Shown here: piece by piece, positions 17,841 through 27,179 of the stretch
How the letters are laid out: each line of letters opens with the position of its first letter
Numbering within the stretch: position 1 is the stretch's first letter
NCBI RefSeq assembly: GCF_031157255.1
Contig: NZ_JAVIFX010000009.1
Location: 176,972-240,971 of the forward strand
Source of the DNA: Bradyrhizobium sp. LHD-71
Lineage (GTDB): Bacteria; Pseudomonadota; Alphaproteobacteria; Rhizobiales; Xanthobacteraceae
DNA: 64,000 nucleotides
Direction of reading: 5' to 3'
Program-made: the position numbers and the translations under genes
Notes under the pieces: generated by a model
What the model saw: only the letters and a program-made list of their open reading frames with translations
What the model was told of the DNA's origin: nothing
The model's database searches: none

Positions 17841-18943
17841 GGCGCGTCACCGAAGACGCGCGCATCTTCGGCTTGCCAGCGCAGCCCGACGAGTTCGCCA
17901 AGGCGCGGGGCCACGCGCTCGCCGCCGACGGGAAGTCTCAGGCGCAGTTGCAGGCCACCCGGCGCCTCCAGAATCAGTCGTGTCGCATTGCCGGCGTAGA
18001 TCGCGTCCGTCACGCGCGCCGTCAGCGTGGCGTTCTCCGCATTCGCCAATGCAATCCGCTCCGGCCGCACCGCCAGTCTGACGCGCGAACCGGCAGCGAC
18101 CGCCTGCATCGCCGTCGCTTCGACGATCGGTCCGCTGTCGAGCGTGACAGTGACATGTTCACGCGCGCCCGCGGCGTCGCGGGCAAGACCGCGACAGAAG
18201 TTGGTTTCCCCGACGAAGCCGGCGACGAAGGCGGTTTGCGGCATTTCATAGAGATCGTGCGGCGAACCGATCTGCTGAAGGCGGCCGTGGTCGAGCACGG
18301 CGACCCGATCGGCCATTGTCAGAGCCTCGGTCTGATCATGGGTGACGAAGACGACGGTCACTCCGATTTCACGCTGCAGATGCTTGGTCTCGACCTGCAT
18401 CTCCTCGCGCAGATTCTTGTCGAGCGCCGAGAGCGGCTCGTCCATCAGCAGCACCCGCGGCTTGTAGGCGATGGCGCGCGCGATGGCGACGCGCTGCTGC
18501 TGGCCGCCTGACAATTGCGCAGGTTTGCGGTCGCCGAACCCGTCGAGCCGCACCGTGCTGAGCGCCGCACGCGCCCGCTCTTCGCGTTCCGCGCGACCGA
18601 CACCGCGCATCTTGAAGGGAAACGCGATGTTCTCCAGCACCGACATGTGCGGAAACAAGGTATATTTCTGGAAGACCATGCCGAGGTTGCGCTTGTTCGG
18701 CGGCTGCCAGGTTACATCCTCGCCGCCCACGATGATGCTGCCGGAATCCGGATATTCGAAACCGGCGATGGCCATCAGAATCGTGGTCTTGCCGGAGCCC
18801 GAGGGACCAAGCAGCGCCAGGAACTCGCCCGGTTGAACGTCCAGCGACACCCCGTCAACCGCGGTCACGGTGTCGAACCGCTTGACGATCGATCTCACGT
18901 CGATGCCGACGGAGCGGTGGGGCGTTTCAACCGACTGCAACAT
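17837..18943 (-). CDS. ABC transporter ATP-binding protein, PotA-like
   Basis: A 368-aa ATPase with Walker A GPSGSGKTT, Q-loop VFQKYTLFP, signature LSGGQQQR, Walker B VLLMDEPLSALD and switch VTHDQTEAL, followed by a C-terminal TOBE domain (about 285-360), the PotA/UgpC layout. It is the first gene of the importer-amidohydrolase operon. The TGATATATCA operator lies 29 bases upstream of its ATG, between it and the divergent GntR gene. Confidence 0.94.
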   Translation of the reverse strand: MLQSVETPHRSVGIDVRSIVKRFDTVTAVDGVSLDVQPGEFLALLGPSGSGKTTILMAIAGFEYPDSGSIIVGGEDVTWQPPNKRNLGMVFQKYTLFPHMSVLENIAFPFKMRGVGRAEREERARAALSTVRLDGFGDRKPAQLSGGQQQRVAIARAIAYKPRVLLMDEPLSALDKNLREEMQVETKHLQREIGVTVVFVTHDQTEALTMADRVAVLDHGRLQQIGSPHDLYEMPQTAFVAGFVGETNFCRGLARDAAGAREHVTVTLDSGPIVEATAMQAVAAGSRVRLAVRPERIALANAENATLTARVTDAIYAGNATRLILEAPGGLQLRLRLPVGGERVAPRLGELVGLRWQAEDARVFGDAP

Positions 18944-18971
18944 TATTTCCCCATTTATTTCGACATAATAT

Positions 18972-18983
18972 TTGATATATCAA
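18972..18983. promoter_or_regulatory. Palindromic operator TTGATATATCAA between the importer operon and its GntR regulator
   Basis: A perfect 12-base palindrome, 29 bases before the PotA-like ATG 18943 and 153 bases before the divergent GntR start. It shares TGATATATCAA with the copy at 9653, upstream of the aminotransferase. FCD-type GntR proteins commonly bind short AT-rich palindromes of this kind. Confidence 0.7.
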
Positions 18984-19135
18984 CCTTGGCAAGCCGAAGT
19001 TGGCGGCGATGCACGGCATGGATTTAGGCGATGAGTGCCGCTGGTCGGCGCAGGAGCCGCGGACGCTTCTGGACAATCGAAAGACGTCATCCCGACACAA
19101 GAACTCGGTTCGATATCAGAGACAGGTGGCCAAGC

Positions 19136-19852
19136 GTGACAATCGCGGACAGTGCAACAGGTCAAACGGGCGCCATGGAGCCTGTCGCGCGCGATAGCTT
19201 GACGCGCATCGTCTACAACAATCTCCGTCACGCGCTGATGGAGGGACGTTTCTGGCCGGGCCACCGTTTCAAGATCCGCGAGCTGGCGGCCGCGATGCAG
19301 GTGTCCGAGACTCCGATCCGCGAGGCGCTGATGCAGCTGGTGCGCGCACGCGCGCTCGAGCTGCTCGATGGACGCTCGATCATCGTCGCCCATATGTCGC
19401 TGGCGCAGTATCTCGAGCTGCGCACAATTCGCCTTTTTCTCGAAGGGCTCGCAGCGGAGAACGCGACGCCCAGGATCACGAACGAGGGCATTGCCCAGAT
19501 GGCCGCATTCCATCAGGAACTCGTCGCGGCCGAGAGCGAAGGGCGCTGGTCCGATGCCGTGCGCGCCAACTGGCACTTTCATCACCGTCTTTACGAGGCG
19601 GCGGAGATGCCGGAGCTGCTTGCGATCCTCGACGACATCTGGATGCGCAACGGCCCGCTCTTGAACTACCATTACCCGCACGCGCCGCCGACCTATCCCG
19701 GACCGCATGAACATCTGCGGGTCCTTGAGAATCTGCAGCGACGAGACGCCGCAGGGGTACGCACGTCGATTCAGACCGACATGCTGCAGGGTGGCGTCAA
19801 GCTGGTGAAGCTTCTCGAAACAGGTGGCGACACGCGCTATCTGCCTCGTTAG
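19136..19852 (+). CDS. GntR-family regulator with FCD domain
   Basis: A 238-aa FadR/VanR-type regulator. Residues about 15-80 form the winged helix (IVYNNLRHALMEGRFWPGHR, then IRELAAAMQVSETPIREAL), followed by an all-helical FCD ligand domain with HFHHRLYEAA. GTG 19136 has AGGTGG upstream; ATG 19175 is a possible shorter start, while the frame extends open to 19031 without family sequence. It is divergent from the importer-amidohydrolase operon, and the shared palindrome suggests it also controls the aminotransferase/M24 pair 9 kb away. The inducer is probably the imported compound or its product. Confidence 0.9.
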   Translation: MTIADSATGQTGAMEPVARDSLTRIVYNNLRHALMEGRFWPGHRFKIRELAAAMQVSETPIREALMQLVRARALELLDGRSIIVAHMSLAQYLELRTIRLFLEGLAAENATPRITNEGIAQMAAFHQELVAAESEGRWSDAVRANWHFHHRLYEAAEMPELLAILDDIWMRNGPLLNYHYPHAPPTYPGPHEHLRVLENLQRRDAAGVRTSIQTDMLQGGVKLVKLLETGGDTRYLPR

Positions 19853-19945
19853 GCTGCAGACTGCGAACGCCTCTACGCTGACGCAGTCGTGTGCAGCGCC
19901 AATTGGGTTTAAAATTGCCAGGACGTTCGTATTAAATATTGAATG

Positions 19946-19981
19946 CTGTCATCGATAATTATTGAACCGCTGTCATCGATA
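19946..19981 (+). promoter_or_regulatory. Paired direct repeat CTGTCATCGATA upstream of glycanase copy 1
   Basis: CTGTCATCGATA occurs at 19946-19957 and 19970-19981, each preceded within a few bases by ATTGAA. The 24-base spacing is conserved in front of the second glycanase copy (23108 and 23132). This could be a tandem activator site or a relic of the duplication; no function is shown. Confidence 0.4.
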
Positions 19982-20024
19982 GTCGTTCTGTAAAACGGGC
20001 GAACAATCGGGCGGACGAACCATC

Positions 20025-22982
20025 GTGACAACATATGAACGCACACTCGTTGGAACCCCTGGCAAAGACATTCTCTTTGGGGGCACGGGGAACGATCTGC
20101 TGACAGGATTGGCCGACAGCGACATCTTCGCGATCTCGAAGGGATATGGCTCCGACACCATCAGCGATTTTGCAGCAGGCGCCGGCGGCGATGTGTTACG
20201 CTTGCAGAACTACGGCTTCAGGACGTTCGCCAGCTTCCAGGCCGCCGCCGAGCAGGTCGGTTCCGACACTGTCGTCACGCTATCCGCCACCGAAACCCTC
20301 ACGCTTCAGAACGTCGCGCTCTCGTCGTTGGTCGCCGAAAACGTCGCTCTCGATAATCCGCTGCCGCCAAGTGGCAAAATTAACTCTCCGTGGGTCGCCG
20401 TTCCGGCGGGGGAGACGTACACCGGCGGCACCACGAACGACTCTATGCAGGCGTCAGGCAATGGGGTGACCCTGATCGGCGGTGCAGGAGACGACACGTA
20501 CTTTACGTACAATCACAATACGACCGTCGTCGAAGCAGCCGACGAAGGCAGAGATACAATTTTTGCTGCGATGGTCGACGGCTACAGCCTGGTCAACGCC
20601 CCAAACGTTGAGAATCTTACGCTGGGTGAAAGCTTCAGCTCGCCGGCAACCGGGAACGATCTCCACAACATTATTATCGGCAATGCCGGCCAAAACATGA
20701 TCGACGGCGGCACGGGCAACGACGTCCTCGCCGGCAAAGGCGGCGCAGACACATTCCGTATCAGAGCCGGCAATGGAAATGATACCATCACCGACTTCAA
20801 GACGGGAGTCGGTGGGGATGTCCTGCAGCTCAACGAGACCGGCTTCACGAGCGTGAGCGATGTCACGGCCGCCATGACGCAGGTCGGCACCGATGTCGTG
20901 CTGACGATTGGAAGCGGCGAATCCATAACACTACAAGACACCAGCATTCAGGACTTCACAACCGCGAACCTGGACATCGTTGTCCCTTCGACCGGGTTGA
21001 TCCAGACATTCGGCGATGAATTCAATTCAGTTTCCGCCGGCCAGGATCCAACTTTGACCTGGCGGACCAGCTATGCGTGGGGTGGAGAAGCGAGCTATAC
21101 GCTGGTGGGCGAGCAGCAGGTCTACGTCGATCCTGGGTTCACTGGGCTACCCGGCAGCCGAGCGTCCGCGCCGCTGGGTCTCAATCCCTTCTCGATACAG
21201 GATGGCCACCTTGTCATCACCGCAGCGCCAATTCCGTCGAGCGCTGCGCCGTATGTCGGCGACCACGAGTTCTCGTCGGGGCTGATCACGACGCAGAACA
21301 GTTTCGCTCAGACCTACGGCCGTTTCGAGATGACAGCCACGCTCTCCAGCACGAGAGGAGCGTGGCCAGCCTTCTGGATGCTTCCGCTCGACCCGCGAGG
21401 CAAGGCGACCGAGCTCGATATCGTTGAATCCTTGGGCCGCAATTCGGATCAGGCGCACTGGGCCTTTGTTTCCTCGACGACAGCGCGCGCGGGATACTGG
21501 GCGAATACCGCCGACCTTGCGGCCGGCGAGCACACATTTGCGGTCGAATGGACGCCATACACTCTGACCTATTTCGTGGACAACGTGGAGATCGGACAGG
21601 TTGCCACTCCCTCCGACATGAACACGGCTATGTACATGCTCGCCAATCTGGCCATGGGCGGGAGCTGGGCAGGCGACGCTGCCCCCACGACGACGACCTC
21701 GATCTCCATCGACTCGATCAGGGCCTATCAATTGCCACAGTACACGCTCGCGAATTACACGCTCTTGGCAAGCGGCGCGGCGGCAAATGCCATCGCGGGC
21801 ACCTCGAGCGCAGATACGCTGGACGGCACTTCAGGCAACGACCTGCTCGGCGGTGCTGGCGGCGCCGATACGATGACCGGCGGCACTGGCGATGACACCT
21901 ATCTCGTAACCGAAACGAATGCGAAGGTCGTCGAGAAGTACGCCGGCGGTGTGGACACCGTGTCCTCGTCCGCGACCTACAAGCTTTCCGACTATGTCGA
22001 GAATCTGACGCTCACCGGCACCGCCGCAATCGATGGGACCGGCAACGCTCAGGCCAATATCATCACCGGCAACGCAGCGGCCAATGTCCTCACGGGTGGG
22101 CTCGGCAATGACATCCTCACCGGCGGGACCGGCGCGGATACGTTTGCGTTCAATTCGGGCCACGGTTCGGACATCATCACCGATTTCTCTCCGGGATCAG
22201 CCGCGGATCACGATATCGTACAATTGACCGGCTTTGCATTCACGTCCTTCGGCGACATCCAGGCGGCGATGCGCCAGGTCGACAATGACGTTTACCTCGC
22301 GCTGACCAACAACGATACGCTGGTTTTTCGCAACACCACGGTTTCAGCTTTCACCAGCGAGGATTTCCAGCTGCCCTCTGCGCCGCCCAAGGGAGGTGCA
22401 ATTACTTCCTGGGTCGACGGAACGGCCGGCGACCACGTTGTCTACGGCACTGCCGCGAACGATAGGATCACGTCGGTAAACCGGGACGATACGCTTGTTG
22501 GATGGATGGGTGACGATACTTACGTCACCGGCAGCCCGAACAAGGTTATCACTGAGAATGCGGGCGGTGGCATCGACAGCGTTGAGGCCTGGGCATCTTA
22601 TGCGTTACCGGCAAACGTCGAAAATCTCACCCTGATGATGGGGGGGCTCAGCGGCACCGGTAACGCATTGGCAAACCGGATGGTTGGATCGAGCGACAAC
22701 GATGTCCTTAATGGCGGTGGCGGCGACGATTGGCTCGTTGGGGGAGCGGGCAACGATACCTTCATTTTCGGCGTGGGGAGCGGTCACGACCAAATCGTCG
22801 ACTTTCATGCGTCCACAAGCTCCTCTGCTGAGCAAGACAAGCTGACTCTGCAAGGATACGCTCCTGGCGCCTACCTCACAAATGTGGGGGACGAGTGGAC
22901 TATTCACCATGCGGCGGGCACAGATATGCTGCGCATCGCTGGCGTGACGCATCTTACGGCATCAGATTACGTATTTGTTTAG
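20025..22982 (+). CDS. Secreted RTX calcium-binding protein with GH16 glycanase domain, copy 1
   Basis: A 985-aa protein. Blocks of glycine-aspartate RTX nonapeptides (GGTGNDLL, GGAGDDTY, GGTGNDVL) occupy about residues 10-55, 140-260 and 585-970. Between them, about 325-565, lies a glycoside hydrolase 16 domain with the catalytic E-L-D-I-V-E at 463-468 and FWMLPLDPRG just before. It has no Sec signal; RTX repeats and C-terminal location of the last block fit type I (PrsDE-like) secretion, but no exporter is in the window. Rhizobial relatives such as ExsH/ExoK trim exopolysaccharide. GTG 20025 is supported by the same start in copy 2. Confidence 0.88.
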   Translation: MTTYERTLVGTPGKDILFGGTGNDLLTGLADSDIFAISKGYGSDTISDFAAGAGGDVLRLQNYGFRTFASFQAAAEQVGSDTVVTLSATETLTLQNVALSSLVAENVALDNPLPPSGKINSPWVAVPAGETYTGGTTNDSMQASGNGVTLIGGAGDDTYFTYNHNTTVVEAADEGRDTIFAAMVDGYSLVNAPNVENLTLGESFSSPATGNDLHNIIIGNAGQNMIDGGTGNDVLAGKGGADTFRIRAGNGNDTITDFKTGVGGDVLQLNETGFTSVSDVTAAMTQVGTDVVLTIGSGESITLQDTSIQDFTTANLDIVVPSTGLIQTFGDEFNSVSAGQDPTLTWRTSYAWGGEASYTLVGEQQVYVDPGFTGLPGSRASAPLGLNPFSIQDGHLVITAAPIPSSAAPYVGDHEFSSGLITTQNSFAQTYGRFEMTATLSSTRGAWPAFWMLPLDPRGKATELDIVESLGRNSDQAHWAFVSSTTARAGYWANTADLAAGEHTFAVEWTPYTLTYFVDNVEIGQVATPSDMNTAMYMLANLAMGGSWAGDAAPTTTTSISIDSIRAYQLPQYTLANYTLLASGAAANAIAGTSSADTLDGTSGNDLLGGAGGADTMTGGTGDDTYLVTETNAKVVEKYAGGVDTVSSSATYKLSDYVENLTLTGTAAIDGTGNAQANIITGNAAANVLTGGLGNDILTGGTGADTFAFNSGHGSDIITDFSPGSAADHDIVQLTGFAFTSFGDIQAAMRQVDNDVYLALTNNDTLVFRNTTVSAFTSEDFQLPSAPPKGGAITSWVDGTAGDHVVYGTAANDRITSVNRDDTLVGWMGDDTYVTGSPNKVITENAGGGIDSVEAWASYALPANVENLTLMMGGLSGTGNALANRMVGSSDNDVLNGGGGDDWLVGGAGNDTFIFGVGSGHDQIVDFHASTSSSAEQDKLTLQGYAPGAYLTNVGDEWTIHHAAGTDMLRIAGVTHLTASDYVFV

Positions 22983-23107
22983 GCGTCCGACATTGCGATG
23001 ACGATGGCGCCGCTGACGCAGGCGGCTCGAAGCTGCTCATCTTCTACGCAAGTATCTAAGCGCCGATTGGGTTAAATTGCCGGGAAGTTCAAACCAAATA
23101 TTGAATG

Positions 23108-23143
23108 CTGTCATCGAGTATTATTGAACGGCTGTCATCGATA
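23108..23143 (+). promoter_or_regulatory. Paired direct repeat upstream of glycanase copy 2
   Basis: CTGTCATCGA-type repeats start at 23108 and 23132, again 24 bases apart and each after a TTGAA, matching the arrangement in front of copy 1. The first repeat differs at its end (CTGTCATCGAGT). The kept spacing argues for function, but the region is also part of the duplication. Confidence 0.4.
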
Positions 23144-23183
23144 ATCGTTCAGGACAGGCGAACAATCCGGCGGACAATCCATC

Positions 23184-26177
23184 GTGACGACAGATGCGCG
23201 CAGACTCACTGGAACCCCCGACAGTGACATTCTGTTTGGAGGCCCGGGGGACGATCTGCTGACGGGATTGGCCGGCAGCGACATCTTCGCGATCTCGAAG
23301 GGATTTGGCTCGGACACCATCAGCGATTTTGCCGCCGGCGACGGCGGTGATGTGCTGCGCCTGCAGAACTACGGTTTCAGGACGTTCGCCAGCTTCCAGG
23401 CCGCCGCCAAACAAGTCGGTTCCGACACCGTTGTAACGCTATCCGCCACCGAAACCCTTACGCTTCAGAACGTCACGCTCGCCTCGCTGGTCCCCGCAAA
23501 CGTCGCTCTCGATAACCCGCTGCCGCCAAGTGGCAGAACTAATTCTGACTTGGTCACCGTTCCGGCGGGGGAAACGGCGACCGGCGGCGCGACGAACGAT
23601 CCGCTGCAGGCGTTAGGTGACAACGTGACCCTGATCGGCGGCGCAGGGGACGACACTTACTTCCTGATGTACGATCAGGATACGAAGGCCGTCCACGATA
23701 CGAAGGTGGTCGAACTTGCTGATGAAGGCATAGATACGATTGTTGACGCGATGATCGACGGCTACAGCCTGGTCAGCGCGCCGAATGTCGAGAATCTGAC
23801 GCTGAGGGACAGCGTCAGCTCATTCAGTTCGCCTGCCACCGGAAACGATCTCGACAATATTATCATCGGCAATACCGGCCGGAACATGATCGACGGCGGC
23901 AAGGGCAACGACGTCCTCGCCGGCGGCGGCGGTGCCGACACGTTCCGCATCCGAGCTGGCAACGGCAATGAAATCGTTACCGACTTCAAGACTGGTGCCG
24001 GCGCCGGTGGAGATGTCCTCCAACTCAACGAAACCGGCTTCGCGACCGCGGCCGATGTCATGGCCGCCATGACGCAGGTGGGTACCGATGTCGTGCTGAC
24101 GATCGGCAGCGGTGAATCCATAACGCTCCAGGACACCAGCATTCAGGATTTCACGGCAGCGAATCTGAACATAGTCGCGCCTTCGGCCGGGCTGATTCAG
24201 ACGTTTGGCGATGAGTTCAATTCACTGTCCGCTGGCCAGGATCCAACTTTGACTTGGCGGACGAGCTATGCGTGGAGCGGAGTACCGAGCTATACGCTGT
24301 CAGGCGAACAGCAAGTCTACGTCGACCCCAGCTTTGTCGGGCTGCCCGGCAGCCGAGCTTCGGCGCCGCTGGGTCTCAATCCCTTCTCGATACAAGATGG
24401 CATCCTGACCGTCACCGCAGCGCCGGTTCCGTCGAGCGCAGCGCCGTATGTCGGCGACCACGAGTTCACGTCGGGGCTGATCACGACTCAGAACAGCTTC
24501 GTGCAGACCTACGGCCGTTTCGAAATGACGGCCACGCTCTCCAGCACGCGAGGAACCTGGCCGGCCTTCTGGATGCTTCCGCTCGACCCGCGCGGCAAGG
24601 CGACCGAGCTCGATATCGTTGAAGCCCTGGGTCGCAATCCCGATCAGGCCCATTGGGCCTTCGTTTCTTCCGACACAACGCGCCAGGGATATTGGGCAAA
24701 CACTGCCGACCTCGCCGCCGGCAAGCATACATTTGCCGTCGAATGGACGCCCTACACGTTGACCTATTTCGTGGACAATGTGCAGGTTGGGCAGGTCGCC
24801 ACCCCCTCCGACATGAACACGGCGATGTACATGCTCGCCAATCTCGCAATGGGCGGGTACTGGGCCGGCGACGCTGACCCGACGACGACGGCGTCGATCT
24901 CCATCGATTCGATCAAGGCCTATCAACTGCCACAGTACACGCTTGCGAACTATGCGCTTTTGGCAAGCGGCGAGGCGGACAATGCCATCCGTGGAAGCTC
25001 GGGCGACGACGCGTTGGCCGGCACGGCAGGCAACGATCTGCTCGGCGGCGCCGGTGGTGCCGATAAGATGACCGGTGGTGCGGGCGACGACACCTATCTC
25101 GTGACTGAAAGGGATGCGAAGGTCGTCGAGAAATACGCTGGCGGCGTGGACACCGTGTCCTCATCCGCGACCTACAGGCTTTCCGGTGATGTCGAGAACC
25201 TGACGCTCACCGGCACGTCCGCAATTAATGCTACCGGCAACGCTCAGGCCAATATCATCACCGGCAACGCCGCAGCCAATGTCATCACGGGTGGCCTCGG
25301 CAATGACATCCTCACCGGCGGAAACGGTGCGGATATATTCGTGTTCAAGACGGGCAACGGGTCGGACATCATCACCGACTTCTCTCCGGGATCGGCCGGG
25401 GATCACGATATCGTACAATTGACCGGCTTTGCATTCACGTCCTTCGACGACATCCAGGCGGCGATGCGCCAGGTCGACAACGACGTTTACCTCGCGCTGA
25501 CGAGCAACGATACGCTGGTCTTTCGCCACACCGCGATATCGGATTTCACTGGCGATAATTTTCTGTTGCCCTCTTCACTCCCCGTCGGGCGCCCCGTCAC
25601 ATCCTGGATCAACGGGTCGGCCAGCGAGCGCGTTGTCTACGGCACCGCCGCGAACGATAGGCTCACGGCGGTACAAAGGGACGATAAGCTCGTTGGATGG
25701 ACAGGCGACGATACCTACGCCATCGGCAGCTCGAACAAGAATATCATCGAGAATGCGGGCGGCGGCATCGACCGTGTCGAGGCCTCGGTCTCGTATACGC
25801 TGCCGGAAAACGTTGAAAATCTCACGCTGATGGAGGGTGGGTTCATCGGCACCGGCAATGTATTGGCAAACCGGATGGTCGGGTCGCGCGGTAACGACAC
25901 CCTCAATGGCGGCGCCGGCAACGACTTGCTTTACGGAGGTTCGGGCAACGACACTTTCATCTTCGGCGCCGGAAATGGTCACGACCGGATCGCCGACTTT
26001 CATGTGCGCGCGAGCTCGACTGCTGAGCACGACAAATTGGTCTTGAGCGGATACGACCCTGGCGCTTATCTCACGAATGACGGAGACCAGTGGACCGTTC
26101 ACCATGCGGCGGGGATAGACACGTTGACAATCGCTGGCGTCAACCATCTTTCGTCATCGGACTACGTGTTCGTTTAG
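23184..26177 (+). CDS. Secreted RTX calcium-binding protein with GH16 glycanase domain, copy 2
   Basis: A 997-aa paralogue of the preceding gene with the same layout: N-terminal RTX blocks, GH16 domain with catalytic E-L-D-I-V-E at 475-480, and a long C-terminal RTX region. It differs by short insertions (for example a KAVHDTKVVE segment near residue 170 and an extra GAGA near 270) and many substitutions in the linkers, while the GH16 core is almost unchanged. Both copies appear intact, so two related glycanases are probably made. Substrate is likely a cell-surface or plant beta-glucan; this is inference from the family. Confidence 0.88.
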   Translation: MTTDARRLTGTPDSDILFGGPGDDLLTGLAGSDIFAISKGFGSDTISDFAAGDGGDVLRLQNYGFRTFASFQAAAKQVGSDTVVTLSATETLTLQNVTLASLVPANVALDNPLPPSGRTNSDLVTVPAGETATGGATNDPLQALGDNVTLIGGAGDDTYFLMYDQDTKAVHDTKVVELADEGIDTIVDAMIDGYSLVSAPNVENLTLRDSVSSFSSPATGNDLDNIIIGNTGRNMIDGGKGNDVLAGGGGADTFRIRAGNGNEIVTDFKTGAGAGGDVLQLNETGFATAADVMAAMTQVGTDVVLTIGSGESITLQDTSIQDFTAANLNIVAPSAGLIQTFGDEFNSLSAGQDPTLTWRTSYAWSGVPSYTLSGEQQVYVDPSFVGLPGSRASAPLGLNPFSIQDGILTVTAAPVPSSAAPYVGDHEFTSGLITTQNSFVQTYGRFEMTATLSSTRGTWPAFWMLPLDPRGKATELDIVEALGRNPDQAHWAFVSSDTTRQGYWANTADLAAGKHTFAVEWTPYTLTYFVDNVQVGQVATPSDMNTAMYMLANLAMGGYWAGDADPTTTASISIDSIKAYQLPQYTLANYALLASGEADNAIRGSSGDDALAGTAGNDLLGGAGGADKMTGGAGDDTYLVTERDAKVVEKYAGGVDTVSSSATYRLSGDVENLTLTGTSAINATGNAQANIITGNAAANVITGGLGNDILTGGNGADIFVFKTGNGSDIITDFSPGSAGDHDIVQLTGFAFTSFDDIQAAMRQVDNDVYLALTSNDTLVFRHTAISDFTGDNFLLPSSLPVGRPVTSWINGSASERVVYGTAANDRLTAVQRDDKLVGWTGDDTYAIGSSNKNIIENAGGGIDRVEASVSYTLPENVENLTLMEGGFIGTGNVLANRMVGSRGNDTLNGGAGNDLLYGGSGNDTFIFGAGNGHDRIADFHVRASSTAEHDKLVLSGYDPGAYLTNDGDQWTVHHAAGIDTLTIAGVNHLSSSDYVFV

Positions 26178-26196
26178 AGCATGATGAGTTTGGGGC
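26175..26196 (+). repeat. Short interspersed element of the TAGAGCATGATG type
   Basis: TAGAGCATGATGA followed by a GTTTG directly overlaps the stop of glycanase copy 2. A similar sequence occurs at 44734-44757 and a degenerate one at 26931-26950 (TAAAGCGTGATGGG). It looks like a dispersed intergenic element; function unknown. Confidence 0.4.
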
Positions 26197-26284
26197 TGGA
26201 TTCTGTCGTCACGCCGCAAAGGCGGGCATTCGGATGTGCCGTAAATCGCTGGTTGGCGCATGCGCCAAGGTGCCGAATGTTCGC

Positions 26285-26914
26285 CTACTTGGTACCGTAG
26301 GCGCGGTCCCCTGCGTCGCCGAGGCCTGGCAGAATGAAGGCGTTTTCGTCCAGTCCCTTGTCGATCGCTGCGAGCCATACCGGAACGTCCGGGTGGATGC
26401 CACGGACCCGCTCGAGGCCCTCCGGCGCGCCGATCAGGGACACGAGGCGTATGTCGTTCGCTCCGCGCTCTTTCAGTCGGTCGATCGCGGCCACGGCAAC
26501 ATTCGCCGTCGCCAGCACCGGGCAGATCAGGATCACCAGTCGTTCGTCCAGGTCGCTCGGCGCCTTGAAGAAGTATTCCACGGCAACGAAGGTTTCCGGC
26601 TCGCGGTAGAGGCCGATATGGGCGATCCGGGCGGTCGGCACGAGATCGAGCATGCCGTCCGCAAAGGTCGTGCCGGCGCGAAGGACTGGCGCGAAGACCA
26701 GCTTCTTGCCGGCGATTTGCGGTGACTTCATCTGCGCAAGCGGCGTCTCGATATCGGTCTCGACCAGCGGGAGATCGCGGGTGACTTCGTAACAGAGCAA
26801 CATCCCGATCTCCTTGAGGAGCTCGCGAAAGGACTTGGTCGAAATATCCTTCTTCCGCAGAAGGGTCAGCTTGTGCTGCACCAGCGGATGGTCAACGATC
26901 GTGACGCCGTCCAT
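26285..26914 (-). CDS. upp: Uracil phosphoribosyltransferase, URC-associated type
   Basis: A 209-aa UPRT that makes UMP from uracil and PRPP. It opens with [11 protein letters not shown], has APVLRAG and IGLYREP, and ends in the classic [16 protein letters not shown] uracil-binding tail. The PRPP loop is unusual: where common UPRTs have D-P-M-L-A-T-G-G/N-S, this one has C-P-V-L-A-T-A-N-V. It is encoded on the same strand as URC1, URC4 and purB, and in yeast the URC pathway requires UPRT to activate uracil, so it is probably the catabolic UPRT rather than a general salvage enzyme. Confidence 0.92.
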   Translation of the reverse strand: MDGVTIVDHPLVQHKLTLLRKKDISTKSFRELLKEIGMLLCYEVTRDLPLVETDIETPLAQMKSPQIAGKKLVFAPVLRAGTTFADGMLDLVPTARIAHIGLYREPETFVAVEYFFKAPSDLDERLVILICPVLATANVAVAAIDRLKERGANDIRLVSLIGAPEGLERVRGIHPDVPVWLAAIDKGLDENAFILPGLGDAGDRAYGTK

Positions 26915-26967
26915 GTTGTTGTTCCTGATCTAAAGCGTGATGGGTTGAAGTTGAATCGAGCGATTGG

Positions 26968-27091
26968 TCATTGCGAGGAGCCAAAGGCGACGAAGCAATC
27001 CAGCCGCGCGCGAAGCGCGCCACTCAAAAGGCTCTTCTTTGAGGCGCGCCTGCCGGCGCGCGCTGGATTGCTTCGCTTCGCTCGCAATGAC
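26968..27091. repeat. Imperfect palindromic intergenic repeat (TCATTGCGAG ... CTCGCAATGA)
   Basis: The element has outer arms TCATTGCGAG and CTCGCAATGA, inner arms GAAGCAATCCAG and CTGGATTGCTTC, and a GC-rich centre with GCGCGC and GCGCGCC. It fills the gap between purB and upp and would fold into a long hairpin in RNA. A related, partly truncated copy lies at 63819-63897. Such palindromes are common in Bradyrhizobium-type genomes. It may reduce read-through from purB into upp. Confidence 0.7.
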
Positions 27092-27179
27092 GCTGAACGC
27101 ATTTCATCTCATCGTGATCTAGGCCGTGTACCCATAAATCCCTTGTCGTGGCGACGAAGGCTTCGTCCGCTTCGCCGCC

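Larger units (their letters stand above)
19875..26177 (+). repeat. Tandem duplication containing two RTX/GH16 genes
   Basis: The two glycanase genes and their upstream regions are copies in direct orientation with a 3159-base offset between start codons (20025 and 23184). Similarity includes the non-coding leader GCGCC-ATTGGGTT, the paired CTGTCATCGATA repeats and the GTG starts. Long coding stretches are nearly identical at DNA level (for example 22180-22320 against 25370-25510), while linker segments have diverged, so this is not a very recent event or it has been partly homogenised. Confidence 0.85.
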
